DNA of 64,000 bases from Bactericera cockerelli (Eukaryota; Arthropoda; Insecta; Hemiptera; Triozidae), in assembly GCA_024516035.1 (NCBI GenBank), contig CM044963.1, forward strand, positions 25,129,935 through 25,193,934, read 5' to 3'. How positions within the stretch are numbered: position 1 is the first letter of the stretch; every line of letters starts with the position of its first letter. The position numbers were made by a program, and so were the translations under genes. Positions 1-10,712 of this stretch are shown one piece after another. The notes below the pieces were generated by a model. That model saw nothing but the letters and a program-made list of their open reading frames with translations. It made no database searches and was not told where the DNA came from.

Positions 1-20
1 GATCGAGCTGAGGTCGGTCG
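1..20 (-). repeat. T2 SINE head, fragment at window edge
   Basis: The first bases read, on the minus strand, as the start of the T2 tRNA-like head (ACCGACCTCAG followed by a GATC block). Only the 5' part is inside the window, so this is a fragment call by similarity to the better T2 copies at 5075 and 27761. Confidence 0.45.
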
Positions 21-468
21 TTAACATAAAGTACGAGTATCATCACCTTGAGAAAATTATTAGAACCATCAACATTATTATTATCATCAACTGCATTATC
101 ATCAACAGGGTGGGACAAAAGTCTGGAAACCACTGAATGCCTTTGGAAGGGCTTTCTAAGTAAGTTTGCGATTAGTCGTGGTAATCCGGGGTAATAAAAT
201 TTTCTTTTAGAATGAAGGCAATTTTTCGGGCCGGCCAAATTTTGGGGCAAGTTCGTTTTTTTTAATAAGAACTTCTCTACAGACATTTTAGAAAAGGTCT
301 CTCATTTGCATATTATAATGTACTTAGGTAAAAATCTCATTTTTTTTTATCATATACGATTTTTAAAATTTGACCAAAATTGCTTTTGCCATTCATTTGG
401 CCGCCAATATCAAACGATAATCAATAGAAAGCTGAAATTTGTATTAAATTATTTGTGAATAATAATGA

Positions 469-687
469 CTAGCAGTTAACCCGTGCTTCGCCACGATGGT
501 TGAGTGTGATTTTAGGGCTCTATCTATGGAACGGTTTGGACTTTTGCAAAATCCTTTCTTATTGCACGTATTCAGTATGCAAGGAATGTTGTGTCAAAAT
601 TTCAGCTCGCTAGGTATTACGGTTTGGGCTGTTGAGCGATGATCAGTCAGTTAGTCAGTCAGTGACTTTGACATTTATATATTAAGA
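469..687 (-). mobile_element. Non-autonomous Helitron, H1-like
   Basis: Read on the minus strand the element starts TCTTAATATATAAATGTC after an A and ends in CTAG before a T, the A|TC...CTAG|T pattern of Helitron insertion. Inside it carries the GTCAGT-type short repeats, the block on queries about cell-like phrase ATTTCAGCT, and TTGCACGTA that match the other H1 copies (4731, 13983, 23532). It is the most diverged of the four, and its 3' hairpin is weaker. It has no coding capacity, so it would depend on a Helitron helicase supplied elsewhere. Confidence 0.7.
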
Positions 688-1274
688 TAAAAGATGTTTT
701 CAAAAATGTATCTGAAATGGTCATACGAGTAAAATTAACTCGTACACGCAATTGCCGAACACGCAAAAGTTGGTTCTACCACCAAAAAATAAATTCGACT
801 CTACCCACCAATTTCAAACTTCCTCAGCAAACTTCTTTCAGAGTATTTCACAGATTGCCAGACCTCTATCCTCCCTGTACATTAGCATCCTATTTAAATT
901 CATAATCATGATCAACATTCGCTTATCATCATCTTCACTGCCATCATATTTATCATTCTCATAATCATAAATTTAATGATAATTATTTTCATCGTTTAAC
1001 CTGCAGGCAGACAAAAGACGGCAGCGTCAGAGACAGTTACATTCTAATGGGTGCGATCATTACCACCAGGGGCTATTTCATGGGCTTTGCTGTGCTGGGG
1101 GGATGAGTTTCAAATTTAAATGTGCCTCCTTGTTCTTCTTTTTCGTTTTTTTTTTTAATTCCAGGGGCGACTTTTTTCCAGAATTTATGTTTACGTTGAG
1201 AATTATGTTAATTATGACATATAAGATTCCAGATGTAATTAATAAAAAATGAATCTGCTTCGGGAGGACATCAG
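688..1274. other. Unassigned AT-rich stretch
   Basis: I see ATCAT/ATTATC-rich simple sequence, two short overlapping open frames without any recognisable protein pattern, and no repeat family I can name. It separates a Helitron from a T1 SINE. Confidence 0.5.
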
Positions 1275-1484
1275 TGCACTGGTGTTCAAGTGGTTAACGC
1301 GCTAGTCTGGTAATCCAGATAGCGTGGGGATCCGTGGTTCAATTCACACCCAGTGCATGAATTTTTATTTATTAATTTGTGACAATATAATTAAAATACT
1401 CCGAGGGTTAGTTGGTAGAAAATGCTTTAAGTAGTTTCCTCGCGTGGTGGTTGCCTTCCACTAAAGAGTGTTATTATTATTTTC
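1275..1484 (+). mobile_element. SINE T1, near full length
   Basis: The tRNA-like head runs 1275-1356. It starts GCACTGG and ends CCAGTGCA, giving a perfect 7-bp acceptor stem, with a D-arm-like TTCAAGTGGTTAACGC and a B-box-like GTGGTTCAATTC. If the anticodon loop is CTGGTAA the anticodon would be GGT, but the anticodon stem is imperfect so the parent tRNA is uncertain. The body ends with the family block GGTGGTTGCCTTCCACT and a TTATTATTAT tail. Other T1 copies lie at 2448, 15677, 18388, 22953, 24449 and 57775. Confidence 0.8.
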
Positions 1485-1843
1485 AATAGAGTTTCCATTA
1501 GTAAATAAGTATCAATCAGTGATAATTTAAAGGTAAATAGATATATTTTGTGACTGTAGAAAAAAAAAAGTTCCCTGAACTCGGAAGCAATAGATTTAGT
1601 GAAGGCTTCCGGCGAGCACTGTGAAAGAAAGCCTGTAAGAGTATAATTCCATAGATTTTCTACTAACATCATACGAGGAACACATTAAGAGTATGCTACA
1701 AAGGTTGCCAAAAAGCTGTATGTATATAAATTCCAAAAACTTGGATGGTTATCGCTTCTACAAAAAAAATAATAAAGATACTAATAAAAAATAAAGATAA
1801 TAAGCGCACTATAAAAATAATGAAAATGTGCCTTTATTACCAG

Positions 1844-2005
1844 AACGTTTCATCGGGCCTCTGATATTTGATACTAAACGGGTGATATCAGTTGAGCAGG
1901 AGCTTTTAGATTTTATGCTCATTACTTTAGAACCCGGATACTGGATAATAGAGGTTGCCATATGCATCGAGCCCTATGGGACGGTTTTAATCGAACTTTA
2001 TGAAG
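1844..2005 (+). CDS. Possible isolated coding exon, function unknown
   Basis: An open frame of 54 codons is bounded on the left by a pyrimidine-rich acceptor-like CTTTATTACCAG and on the right by a donor-like GAAG|GTACGT. Both ends fall in phase 1, so the exon would be symmetric. The translation is not low complexity (it includes LPERFIGPLIFDTK and GYWIIEVAICIEPYG), unlike nearly every other open frame here. I do not recognise the family. No neighbouring exon can be identified in the next several kilobases, so this may be chance. Confidence 0.2.
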
Positions 2006-2242
2006 GTACGTATAAATTTGTACATAAATACATATGTACTATGTAGTTTAGATAGTTTACATACACAATACGTTACATGTACTCATGAAATACATAAGAC
2101 CTGTTTGACTGCTGGAGTAAATGGACTTTTCAGTCTTACCTCGCCAGTATAAACAAGGTAATATCTATTCTACATTGATGCTTAGAGAGTCATATTAGTT
2201 TTGAAAAGATTTATAGTGAAAATGATCTTTTGTTTCCGAAAC

Positions 2243-2398
2243 GAACCTCAGTAGATTAATGGATAGGGCGGCAGACCCGTATCCTTAAGGATGGTGGTTC
2301 GAGTCCCAAGAATGACACATAATTATGAATTAGTAAAGGGAGTTTGAGAATAATTATGTTGTGATATCACCATTGCGATTAGCACAAATATGATAAGT
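2243..2398 (+). mobile_element. SINE T2, diverged
   Basis: Starts ACGAACCTCAGTAGATTAAT and carries a B-box-like GGTTCGAGTCCC, then the T2 body: AGTTTGAGAATAATTATG, GTGATATCACC, and the terminal block CACAAATATGATAAGT. It matches the cleaner T2 copies at 5075 and 27761 along its length with many substitutions. Confidence 0.6.
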
Positions 2399-2447
2399 TG
2401 ACAACTATTATGACGGACTAACTAACTCTTCCATTTTGGTTTTGCTA

Positions 2448-2836
2448 GTAATAATAATAATTATAATAATAATACTCTTTTGTGGAAGGTAACCACCAGG
2501 CAAGGTTAATGCTCAAGTCAGGTATATGTTATATTTTATATATAAATAGTAATCGTGATCAAGCCTAAGAGTATAGGGAAAACTTGAACGAGAGTCAAGA
2601 GTCGGTGAGTGAAAAATTTAAAGAATTCTAGTTTTATATAAAATATTACATATACCTAACATTTCTAATACGAACTCAGTAACAGTTAATAGCATTTTCT
2701 AACACCTAACCCTCAGAGTCTGATTATTATGTGGTCACAAATTCAAATTAACTAGGGGAACTTCATGTACCGGGTGGGATTCGGATCCCTTCGCTACCTG
2801 GATTACCAGACTAGCGCGTTAACCACTTGACTAGCA
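2448..2836 (-). mobile_element. SINE T1, split by an internal insertion
   Basis: On the minus strand the head (GCGCGTTAACC context, GATTACCAGACTAGCGCG on the plus strand) lies near 2790-2836 and the tail (ATAATAATAATAATT) near 2448. The conserved block AAGGTAACCACCAGGC is at about 2487. Between the two halves of the body, where other T1 copies read continuously, about 175 extra bases are present, including the inverted-repeat element described next. Confidence 0.75.
2520..2657. mobile_element. Miniature inverted-repeat element nested in T1
   Basis: The ends are inverted copies: AGGTATATGTTATATTTTAT at 2520 and, read from the other side, AGGTATATGTAATATTTTAT ending at 2657. It sits inside the body of the T1 SINE, so it inserted later. 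The true ends may lie slightly outside, because about 33 extra bases follow before the SINE resumes; I could not define a target duplication. Confidence 0.5.
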
Positions 2837-3600
2837 ACACATATATTATGTTTGTTCTAGTTCTATTTTATGTTAGTCCATTAGGTCCTAGTGTCCTTTC
2901 ATATTGGACGCGATGGGCTAGAGATAAACCCGGATATTTACCAAAAACTGAAGAAAAGTGCGCCAATTTAGAATTTTTTAAAAGAAGAAAAATGAGATGG
3001 GAATGAAAATGAGAAGAGGAAGGTGGAGTGGTAATAATAAGAAGAAGGAAGAAATAAAAGTGAGTTATATTATCAGATGAAGAGACGAAATTATATCAAA
3101 AGAATTCAGGATGAGAAGAGCAAGAGATATGCGGAGGAAGGAGTAGAGTTTTGGGGAGATTTTAAGAAAGGGAGGTAGAGAAAATGACACAAGGAGAAGG
3201 AGTAGGAGAGTAATGATGAAAGGAGAAGAGACAATTAATTTTAAAAAGTCATAAATAATAATAAGGTGATTATGACAGTTATAGAATAAAGAAGATGAGA
3301 ATAAAAGAAATGAATGAATATGAAATAAGATGATAGAAGTAATGAGGTCGATGTTAAATTCTTTTGTTTGTTTTAGTTTTTATTATAATATTTTTTGGGG
3401 GTTGCTTTTTTTGAAAGTCAAAAGATCATAATTTTATATGAAATTATTTTAATACATGTTTGATGGGATGAGAAACAAAGATTTTCTATTTATTTATTTT
3501 CCCGATGGAAATCTATATTTAAATCATGGTGTCATAATTTTTGCACTCAAGAAGAATTAAAATTGTCATCCTGGTTTGAATAAAAGTCAATCATTCTAGA
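2837..3600. other. Purine-rich AT stretch, no gene seen
   Basis: From about 2950 to 3360 the plus strand is dominated by A and G (GAAGAAGGAAGAAAT-like text). The rest is ordinary AT-rich sequence. No open frame of interest and no repeat family recognised. Confidence 0.5.
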
Positions 3601-3627
3601 CCCATTCTTTATTTTTGATCTCAAGTA

Positions 3628-3747
3628 CCTACTATTCCCAACAAGGCTTACATTCTATTGTTGCTTTTTAAAATCTTGTTTTGGTTCCCTACTATTCCCA
3701 ACAAGGCTTACATTCTATTGTTGCTTTTTAAAATCTTGTTTTGGTTC
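3628..3747 (+). repeat. Perfect 60-bp direct duplication
   Basis: The unit beginning CCTACTATTCCCAACAAGG and ending TTTTGGTTC occurs twice in tandem (3628-3687 and 3688-3747) with no difference that I can see. Perfect identity implies a very recent duplication or an assembly slip. Confidence 0.95.
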
Positions 3748-4089
3748 TCTAATTTCACGAAAAATTCCAGACATTTTACAAAAATTAAGTCCCTCGGTAT
3801 TGCCATTACAGAGACGGATAATTGAATTTTCTAATCAAAATAAAAGTCACTGAGGGTTCAATGGTAGCTATACACTCGCACATCGACACTGATTTTTGTT
3901 CTCTTAACTGTCTGAAGTAATATTTTTTTATAAAATTATAACCAAGACAAAATCCTCTTTTCAAAAGAGAAAAAAGAAAATATATTCTTATAAGATTCAG
4001 ATGTTGGGAGTCTCACAGTGAAATGGAATCCAGAAGAAAAGTAACCCCAGGGTATGCGATCAGTCCCAACTATAACGCATCATGGAGTA
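3748..4089. other. Unassigned AT-rich stretch
   Basis: Ordinary AT-rich sequence between the 60-bp duplication and the 69-bp minisatellite. No open frame, hairpin or repeat family recognised. Confidence 0.4.
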
Positions 4090-4545
4090 AAGAGATTGAG
4101 ATACCTAATAAGGTAGAAAGTGGAAGGAAAATATACGAAGATATAAGAGAGAAAGCAGTTTGATAGAGATATATACAGACTATTACAGAGGTACAGTAAG
4201 AAAACAAAAAATATGAAGAGATAAGAGGAAGGGCAGTGAGATAGAGATAGATACAGAGATTCAAAAGTAGAAGGAAAAAATACGAAGGGATAAGAGGAGA
4301 TAGATATACAAAGGTACAAAAGGAGAAGTAAAAATACGAAGATATAAGAGGAAGGGCAGTGAGATAGAGATAGATACAAAGGTACAGAAAGAGAAGTAAA
4401 AGTACGAAGATATAAGAGAAAGGGCAGTGAGATAGAGATAGATACAGAGGTACAAAAGGAGAAGTAAAAATACGAAGAGATAAAAGGAAGGGCAGTGAGA
4501 TAGATACAGAAGTATAAAAGGAGAAGTGAAAATGAAAGTAAGATA
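4090..4545 (+). repeat. Degenerate minisatellite, about 69-bp unit
   Basis: Purine-rich units containing GGCAGTGAGATAGAGATAGA, then GATACAGAGGTACAAAAGG and AGAAGTAAAAATACGAAG, recur about six times. Two clear starts of AAGGGCAGTGAG are 69 bases apart. On the minus strand the array stays open in several frames and gives Ser/Leu/Tyr-rich translations, which are a by-product of composition. Confidence 0.7.
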
Positions 4546-4730
4546 ATTTGAAGAAAAGGATAGGTACCTATAATACAAGGTAGAGGATAAAAGATACTGT
4601 GGGAACCGGCTTTACCGTCCAGGATGGCCCTTTAACCGTGGAAACATGCTTTCCGCTCAAGTTGATAGTTTTTCCTTGCTCACTATACGAGTAGCTACAT
4701 TGTAAGAGGAATTCTACATTTATCTTTAAA

Positions 4731-4985
4731 TCTCTATATATAAATGTCAAAGACACTCACTGACCACTGACCACTGACCACTGACCACTGACTGATCATC
4801 GCTCTACAGCCCAAACCGTAAGTCCTAGGAAGCTGAAATTTGGTAGGTAGCTTTGTCTTATAGTCTAGATGTGCAATAAGACGGGATTTTTCGAAACTCC
4901 CACTACAACACCTGCCATTGACGAAAAAGGATTTTTTGCTTTCACGGCCATGCCTCGGCCCGCAAAGCGGGCGACAGCCCGCTAG
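4731..4985 (+). mobile_element. Non-autonomous Helitron H1
   Basis: Begins TCTCTATATATAAATGTC directly after an A (4730) and ends GCTAG before a T (4986). Just inside the 3' end is the hairpin GCGGGC-gaca-GCCCGC, the usual subterminal hairpin of Helitrons. Near the 5' end is a short array of 7-bp CCACTGA repeats (4757-4795). Internal text such as AGGAAGCTGAAATTTGGTAG and TGCAATAAGACGGGATTTTT is shared with copies at 13983 and 23532. No protein is encoded. Confidence 0.85.
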
Positions 4986-5074
4986 TCTTACCTATTACTC
5001 GTATTACTACATAAATTTATTGAAAAAATATTTTTACAACTTCAACCTAAACTAATAATTAAAATAACTTCTCA

Positions 5075-5220
5075 ACCGACCTCAGTGGCTTGATCGATAA
5101 GGCAGCGGACTTGTAACCTGGAGGTCGGTGGTTCAAGTCCCGGTTTCAGCGTAGATTTAGTAAAAGCGAGTTTGAGTAGTTGTGATATCACGAAAGTGAA
5201 TAACACAAATATGATAACTA
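5075..5220 (+). mobile_element. SINE T2 with target duplication
   Basis: The head starts ACCGACCTCAGTGGC, with an A-box-like TGATCGATAAGGC, an anticodon region ACTTGTAAC (TGT if placed as Thr) and a B box GGTTCAAGTCCC. The body ends CACAAATATGATAACTA. The 14-base sequence AAAATAACTTCTCA lies on both sides (5061-5074 and 5221-5234) and reads as a target-site duplication, so this copy is a genuine retroposition event. Confidence 0.85.
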
Positions 5221-5240
5221 AAAATAACTTCTCAGATGCA

Positions 5241-5349
5241 CCGACCTCAGTTGGACTCGTTATCGTACGTAATCAGTACGATAAATATAATCAGTAGAGC
5301 TAGTTTGAGTAGTTGTGATAACACGATTTTGATTAACACAATTATGATA
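5241..5349 (+). mobile_element. SINE T2, degenerate
   Basis: Starts CCGACCTCAGTTGGACTCG and ends with the family block AACACAATTATGATAAC, but the anticodon and B-box regions are lost. It lies directly downstream of the cleaner T2 copy and is an older insertion. Confidence 0.5.
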
Positions 5350-5518
5350 ACTTTATTTTTAAAGAGGAATTATAAATTTAAAACATACCTATAAAAAATT
5401 ATTTGTAAATATTTGTTGTTTTATGACCCTGCAGTTGAAAGTGACGTAAAACTCAAATTAACACAGGTATAGGCCATACAGTTAGGTATAATTTTCAACT
5501 TGAGCTTTTAATTATAAT

Positions 5519-6300
5519 GACTTGTGAGATGGATAGAAGTGAAAACAAAAAGCGGAGGAAGAGAAAAGAGAGGAGGCAAAATAATAGCAAAGAAATAAAA
5601 AATTCAAAATTTTATTCCCCAACATGAAGCTGGAAAGCGAGATAAGGGAAAACAAAGAATGAAATATTACATCATAAAGATGAGAAAAAGAGTGTGTATT
5701 TAATATATTATTTATATACGTGGGTGGTGATTGTGTGTGCGTGAGAGAGAGACAGAGAGATATTATGGAGAAGCCAAAGGAAAAAAAATAAGGATACATG
5801 AAGAGAGTAGAAGAGAGGAAAAAGAGGGATACAGTGGGGAAAAAATAGAGGAAAAAAGGACGGATAGATTGAGGGAAATGAAGATAGACTGAGAACGGAT
5901 AATCGTGACGGAAAGAGGAAGGAAGATAGAGATAATTTTAAAATATTCAATTTGTGTCAGTTTATTAAAAGAAAGGAATAAAGAGAAAGGGAGAAGGAGA
6001 GAGTGGAGAAGAGAGTATGGGAGGAATAGAAGAGACAAAAGGAGAGGGACAAGAATGGAGAAGGAAAAAAAAGGCGGAAGAGATGAGAAAGGAGGAAGAA
6101 TAATGGGACAGGAACAAGACAGGGGAGTTGAGGGGAAGAAGACAAAAGGAAGAGAGAGGGAGGGGGTTTGGCTAGAGGTTATATTCATAGGGAATATCTC
6201 TGAAGGAGAAAATGAAGGTAATTAATCATTTTCTAGAGTGTAAGTGGGAAGAGATCATAGAGAGAGAGACAGAGAGATAATTAGATGGATCAAGCACTCA
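5519..6300 (+). repeat. Purine-rich low-complexity tract
   Basis: The plus strand is mostly A and G for hundreds of bases (AGAGAGACAGAGAG, GGAGAAGGAGAGAG). Open frames on both strands here are rich in Arg/Glu/Lys or Ser/Leu/Phe and follow from composition; none resembles a known protein. Confidence 0.8.
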
Positions 6301-6615
6301 TATGAACATGAGAAAGAGATAAAGTGGGATCAGCATGATGCAGAAATTTGTTAATTACGTGAATACAGATTACATTTTATGTGTGGGTTTCTTCAACAGT
6401 GCATTATAATGAGTAATCATCTCTTGTTTATTTACCGCAAATGTATGTTTGTGTAGAATGTATAGTACCTAACTAATGTAATGAACCAGTATATACATTG
6501 TACATTGCATAACTATTTATATATATTTATTTATATACATTGCATAACTATTTATATATTTATTTTTATTAATTTTAATAACAAATTTAAAAAAATTTAT
6601 ATACACGGCGTGCAT

Positions 6616-6662
6616 ACAAAATTAATAAGTAAATATGTATATTGTTTACTTATTAATTTTGT
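6616..6662. repeat. Perfect 18-bp hairpin
   Basis: ACAAAATTAATAAGTAAA (6616-6633) is followed after an 11-base loop by its exact reverse complement (6645-6662). It is AT-rich, so chance formation in such sequence is not negligible. Confidence 0.8.
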
Positions 6663-6908
6663 TAAAAACATACATTTTTTTTATACAGCCATAAGTACAA
6701 ATGGCTTGGTCCACAAACTAAATAACGAAGGACTGAAAGATTGTGGTCTGAAATCATCTATTAAACTAATCGAACTCCGTCAAAAATCAGTAATACCATC
6801 AACTACCAATATCATCAATTTGTAGTCCTCAATTATTTACATCTTGATTTTTATAACCGATGTATATAATTATATGTAACCTCAATAAAGTGTGAAATAT
6901 TAATATAA

Positions 6909-7059
6909 TAAAAAAAAACTACAACTACCCCAATTGTCCTCACCTCAGGTAGGCCCCGACATCCAAAGTACAGAACCGAAGGAATTCCGACCCCGCCGGC
7001 ATTCGATCCCGGGTCACCTGGAGTACAAGCCAAGCATGCTACCACTAGACGAAGGTGAC
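6909..7059 (-). mobile_element. SINE T5
   Basis: On the minus strand the head begins GTCACCTTCGTCTAGTGGTA, with a B-box-like GGGATCGAAT, and the body contains ACTTTGGATGTCGGGGCC and ends at a run of A. The closest relative in the window is at 13053. The head resembles a tRNA but some arms do not pair well. Confidence 0.65.
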
Positions 7060-7139
7060 TACAAACTGACTACTGTAATAGTAATAATAACATTCATCAG
7101 AGGGGTACCACTAGAGAGTAAAGGGCATGTTTTACCAGC

Positions 7140-7615
7140 AAATGTCACCATAGTATTTATAAAGCGAGAAAAAGAGGGCGAATGGAGTGAAGTACGGGAA
7201 GAGAAAGGGACAGGGAGATATTAGGGAAAAGAAAAAGAGAGAAGGATATTATAGGGGGAAGAGAAAGAGAAAGAGAGATATTAAAGGGAAGAGAAAGATA
7301 GAGTGGACGAGAAGGAGAAGGAGAGGATTATTATTATTATTATGGCGATGAAGAGAGGTAAATGGAGAAGAAAGGAAGTGTTGGGGAGATAAGGGGAGAT
7401 AGACAAGGAGTTTCATGAGAGAGAAAGAGATAGAAGAACGGCTAATATGTTAAAGAGAGAGAGGAAGATATGGTAAATTTGATATACATAAATGACATGG
7501 GAAAAATGAGTGAGAAGGAGAAAGAATTAGGGTACAGAGAGAGAGAATGCGTAAGAGAAAGAAAGAGAGAGAAAATGAGAGAGAGAATGAGAGAGAGAGT
7601 GTGAGAAGCTCTTGT
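7140..7615 (+). repeat. GA-rich tract
   Basis: Irregular GAGA and GGAGAA runs, with a short ATT microsatellite near 7329. No gene is evident. Confidence 0.8.
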
Positions 7616-8270
7616 AATAACGCCGTGGTAGTTGATGTTTTTTTAGTTTTTTTATCATTGAATCACCACATTGTTGTGTCTGGTGTCTTCGGTTCTCACT
7701 CTTTTGATAATGTTTAACGTGACAGAAATTCCGCAGCCCGGAAAATTGAAGCAGACATTCGCCTTCCCAAAAGTTTACCTAATTGAAATCGCTCGGTTAG
7801 TAACTTATTCCTGGCTCCTCAAAATGAACTACAGATCATCAGAAGAAAAAATGTGTTACCTTTCATAATTATATAAAATAATAGATATATTAAAAATTAT
7901 TTAAATAACAATAAAATGGTTTAAAAGACACATGTAAGTTAGATGCATCTTCAAAGGGTGTTGATCTGTTGAAACTATTCTTCTTCTCATTCCACGAATT
8001 CTCAATGTCACAGCTCGAATCAGTGAGAACATGTTACCTTCTTATTGTATTTGTTTACTCATAATCCTGTTGCACAATTAAATATAAATTTTCCGAACTC
8101 CAGTTCACGAGTTCACGAGTCAACGACTTGTCGATCAAGCTACTGAGATTGATAAAAAGAAAAATGTGATATCGTATCAGATTTATTGTAAAAGACTCTT
8201 GTGTCTAGTGCTAGCAATTACTGAAGAGGTCTAGGGAGTAGTGTCTGGATAGGCGCGAATGTTGAACCAT
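7616..8270. other. Unassigned stretch with one modest open frame
   Basis: A 65-codon frame at 7671-7868 on the plus strand has balanced composition (contains VTEIPQPGKLKQTFAFPK) but no recognised family. Near 8128-8151 a short block resembles a T2 SINE head in reverse. Nothing else was recognised. Confidence 0.3.
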
Positions 8271-8279
8271 TATTTTTTA

Positions 8280-8870
8280 CGAGTGTGAAAAAAGGGAGAG
8301 GAAAAAGGGAAGTAAAAATGAGAAAGGGAGAGAAGGGAAAATGTAGACTGTGAAAAAGAGAGAGAGAGGAGGGGAGGAGAGAAAAGATAATAAAACTAGA
8401 TGGGAAATTTGAAAGGGAGGAATGTATACAACTATACATGAAGAGTTAAATAGGTAGAAGAGAGAGACTCCGTTTGGAATGGGAGAGTAGGAATCAAGTA
8501 GTGAAGAGAAGAAGGAGTGTGTTAGCAGGAATTTACACAAGGAAATAATATATTAGCGATGAGAAGGAGAAGAGTGAAAATCAGGGAGGAGTAATAGAAA
8601 ATATTGTGGTCTGGTAAAATGCTAGCGAAAAAGTATGGGAGAAATAGATGGAAACACATAGAGTTTATTCTATAGAGAAAGAAGAGAGAGAGAGAGAGAG
8701 AGAAAATGAAAGAGAAGGAGAGAGAGAAAATGAGAGAGAGAAAGGGAGAGAAAGAAGGAAAAGAAAGAAGAAACAGAAGGAGAGAGAGAGAAATGAGAGA
8801 GAAGGAGAGAAAGAACATGAGAGAAGGAGAAAGATAGAAGGATAGAGAGAAAGAGAGAGAGAGAAGGTGA
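8280..8870 (+). repeat. GA-rich tract and (GA)n microsatellites
   Basis: The plus strand is dominated by GAGAGA, GAAGGAGA and AAAGAGAG. A clean (GA)n run lies near 8684-8703. Frames through it are compositional. Confidence 0.85.
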
Positions 8871-9133
8871 TAGAGAATTAAATTGAATTGAATACTTTTA
8901 ATTATTTGTACAAGAATATTTAGGTTCGACTGTAATAAGAAAAACCTCAGAGAACGGCAAGGTCTCAGACCATTGAACTATATACAATTTATCGGCTGAA
9001 GGTAAAACTGACCATCTGCATTTGGACCATCTCCATTTGGTCATTGAAATCTCCACCAGTCTTTCAGGTAAAAATTGTTTTTTTTCACTTTTTCCCGCGC
9101 ATATTTTGAATACTACCGAACTTTGAGTTTTAA

Positions 9134-9394
9134 GCCAGCGTCGATGGCATGTTGAATACACCGGTTCCCTTCAGAACACCGAAGTTAAGCGACATCCAGC
9201 GAGGTTAAGACTTGCATGGTGACCATTCAAATTCTAATGCTCGTGACGCTGGCTTTTCCGGCCCCACTCAGGCTGGGTAAGGTCAATGTGAGTAGCAGTT
9301 TGTGAGTTTCCTGCGAATGGAGGGTAAAACCCCCGTCGTGATATGACCATGGCCGTTGAAAGCGACGTTAAACCCCACTTAAAAAAAAAAAAAA
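9134..9394 (+). mobile_element. SINE S5 with 5S rRNA-derived head, full length
   Basis: The first about 120 bases resemble 5S rRNA from end to end: ends GCCAGCGTC and GACGCTGGC pair like 5S helix I, the early block TGAATACACCGGTTC is present, the internal promoter block is CACCGAAGTTAAGCGACATC, and the C-box-like GGTGACC follows. These correspond to the pol III internal control region of 5S genes. After the head comes a body containing CCGGCCCCACTCAGGCTGGG and AATGGAGGGTAAAACCCCCG, then GCGACGTTAAACCCC and a run of A. The structure is a SINE mobilised from a 5S-type transcript. Relatives lie at 13279, 28121, 30479, 51935 and 63680. Confidence 0.9.
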
Positions 9395-9811
9395 CTTTTG
9401 AGTTTTAGCCAATAGTTGGGTTAATTTCCGACCAGACAGAGTAACGAAAAATCGAGAAATGACCAAATTTCACTCGGTCAGTTTACCTTCTAGCCGACGA
9501 TATAATCATATACATTATTTCGAACTGTTCAATCATAATTCTTTTAATTTTGTAACTGTTACCCAAGTATTTTTCAGACCGTTTCCGAGAACAGTGTTTT
9601 GCAATTTTCTCCATTGTAACTAGGTAGCTATAGTTATATACGTATAATATAAAGAAAAATCTATTCTATGTAATTGAAACAAAATAATGATTATTCTGGT
9701 ATTTTCTTCCCGATTTCCTGGAAATCTTGAATGTAATAATACCTATTTCATTAAAAGAGAAGAAAGATAAGGGAAAGCAAATTCCAAGATAGCGAAACAT
9801 TAGACTTAGTC
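9395..9811. other. Unassigned AT-rich stretch
   Basis: Nothing beyond ordinary AT-rich sequence was recognised between the S5 SINE and the CT tract. Confidence 0.4.
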
Positions 9812-9822
9812 TTCTCCTCTCC

Positions 9823-9888
<66 letters not shown>

Positions 9889-10272
9889 CAATTCCATTGT
9901 TACCTCGCGCGTTGTATCAGATTTCTTTCCTTCCTTTTCCTCCCTTTTCTCTCCTCCCTCTACACCTCCTCTTCCTCCTTTATTTTTTCTTGTCTACTAA
10001 TTCTCTTCCTAATATTCTACCTCCATTTTATTATCTCTTCCTCCTACCATCCCTGTACTCCTTCTTCTTCTCTCCACCTCATCCTCTCTCTTCTCCCTTG
10101 CACTTCTTCTCTTCCCTTCTTTTCCTGTCTACTAATTATCTCCCTAATCCTCTGCTCCATCCTATTTTCTCTTCTTTCTTCATTTCCTTCCCTCCTTCTC
10201 CCTCTCTCTTCCTCAGAAGAGTCGGAGAATCTTCTAACTCTAACTATGTCTCTCTCTCTCTCTCTCTCTCTC

Positions 10273-10303
<31 letters not shown>

Positions 10304-10545
10304 ACCGCCTTCTCTTCCTCTCTCACCCTAACTCTCTCTCCCCCTCTCTCTCTCTCCTTCTCTTTTCTCTCTCCCTCTCTCTCTCTCTTTTCTCTACCTC
10401 CTTTATTTTTCCCATTCTACCAATTCTCTACCTGATCTTATGCCTCCATCGACCTCCTTCTCCTTCACCCCCAATACTGCACTCCCTTTGCTTCCTCTCT
10501 ATTCTTCGCCTCTCTTCTCTCCTCCTCTCCACTTCTTCCACATTT
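9812..10545 (+). repeat. CT-rich tract with (CT)n microsatellites
   Basis: Long uninterrupted CTCTCT runs at about 9820-9890 and 10246-10300 lie within a 0.7-kb polypyrimidine stretch. The open frames of 118 and 144 codons in it are Ser/Leu/Pro runs caused by the repeat. Confidence 0.95.
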
Positions 10546-10712
10546 ATCAAAAGGATTAGGTGGAAGAGATTGCCAAAGGCAATAACCCCGCCCTTTAGTT
10601 AGGACATATTATGAATATATTTATTTTTTCTTTAGTTTTTTCTTCTATTATATTGTATTTTAATTTGTAATTATTTGTGTTATATATAATATGTCCTATT
10701 AATAATATAATA
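10545..10712 (+). mobile_element. Retroposon 3' tail RT
   Basis: Contains the stem-loop GAGATTGCC-aaa-GGCAAT, then AACCCCGCCCTTT, TTAGGACATAT and an AT-rich end. The same order of blocks appears in reverse at 32664-32855, where it ends in a poly-T run and is absent from the second copy of that locus, which supports a retroposed 3' end such as a truncated LINE. The source element is not in the window. Confidence 0.45.

Noticed and set aside
9134..9255. Functional 5S rRNA gene
   Set aside because: Many substitutions relative to 5S rRNA, a SINE body and poly-A follow directly, and copies are dispersed on both strands with target duplications.
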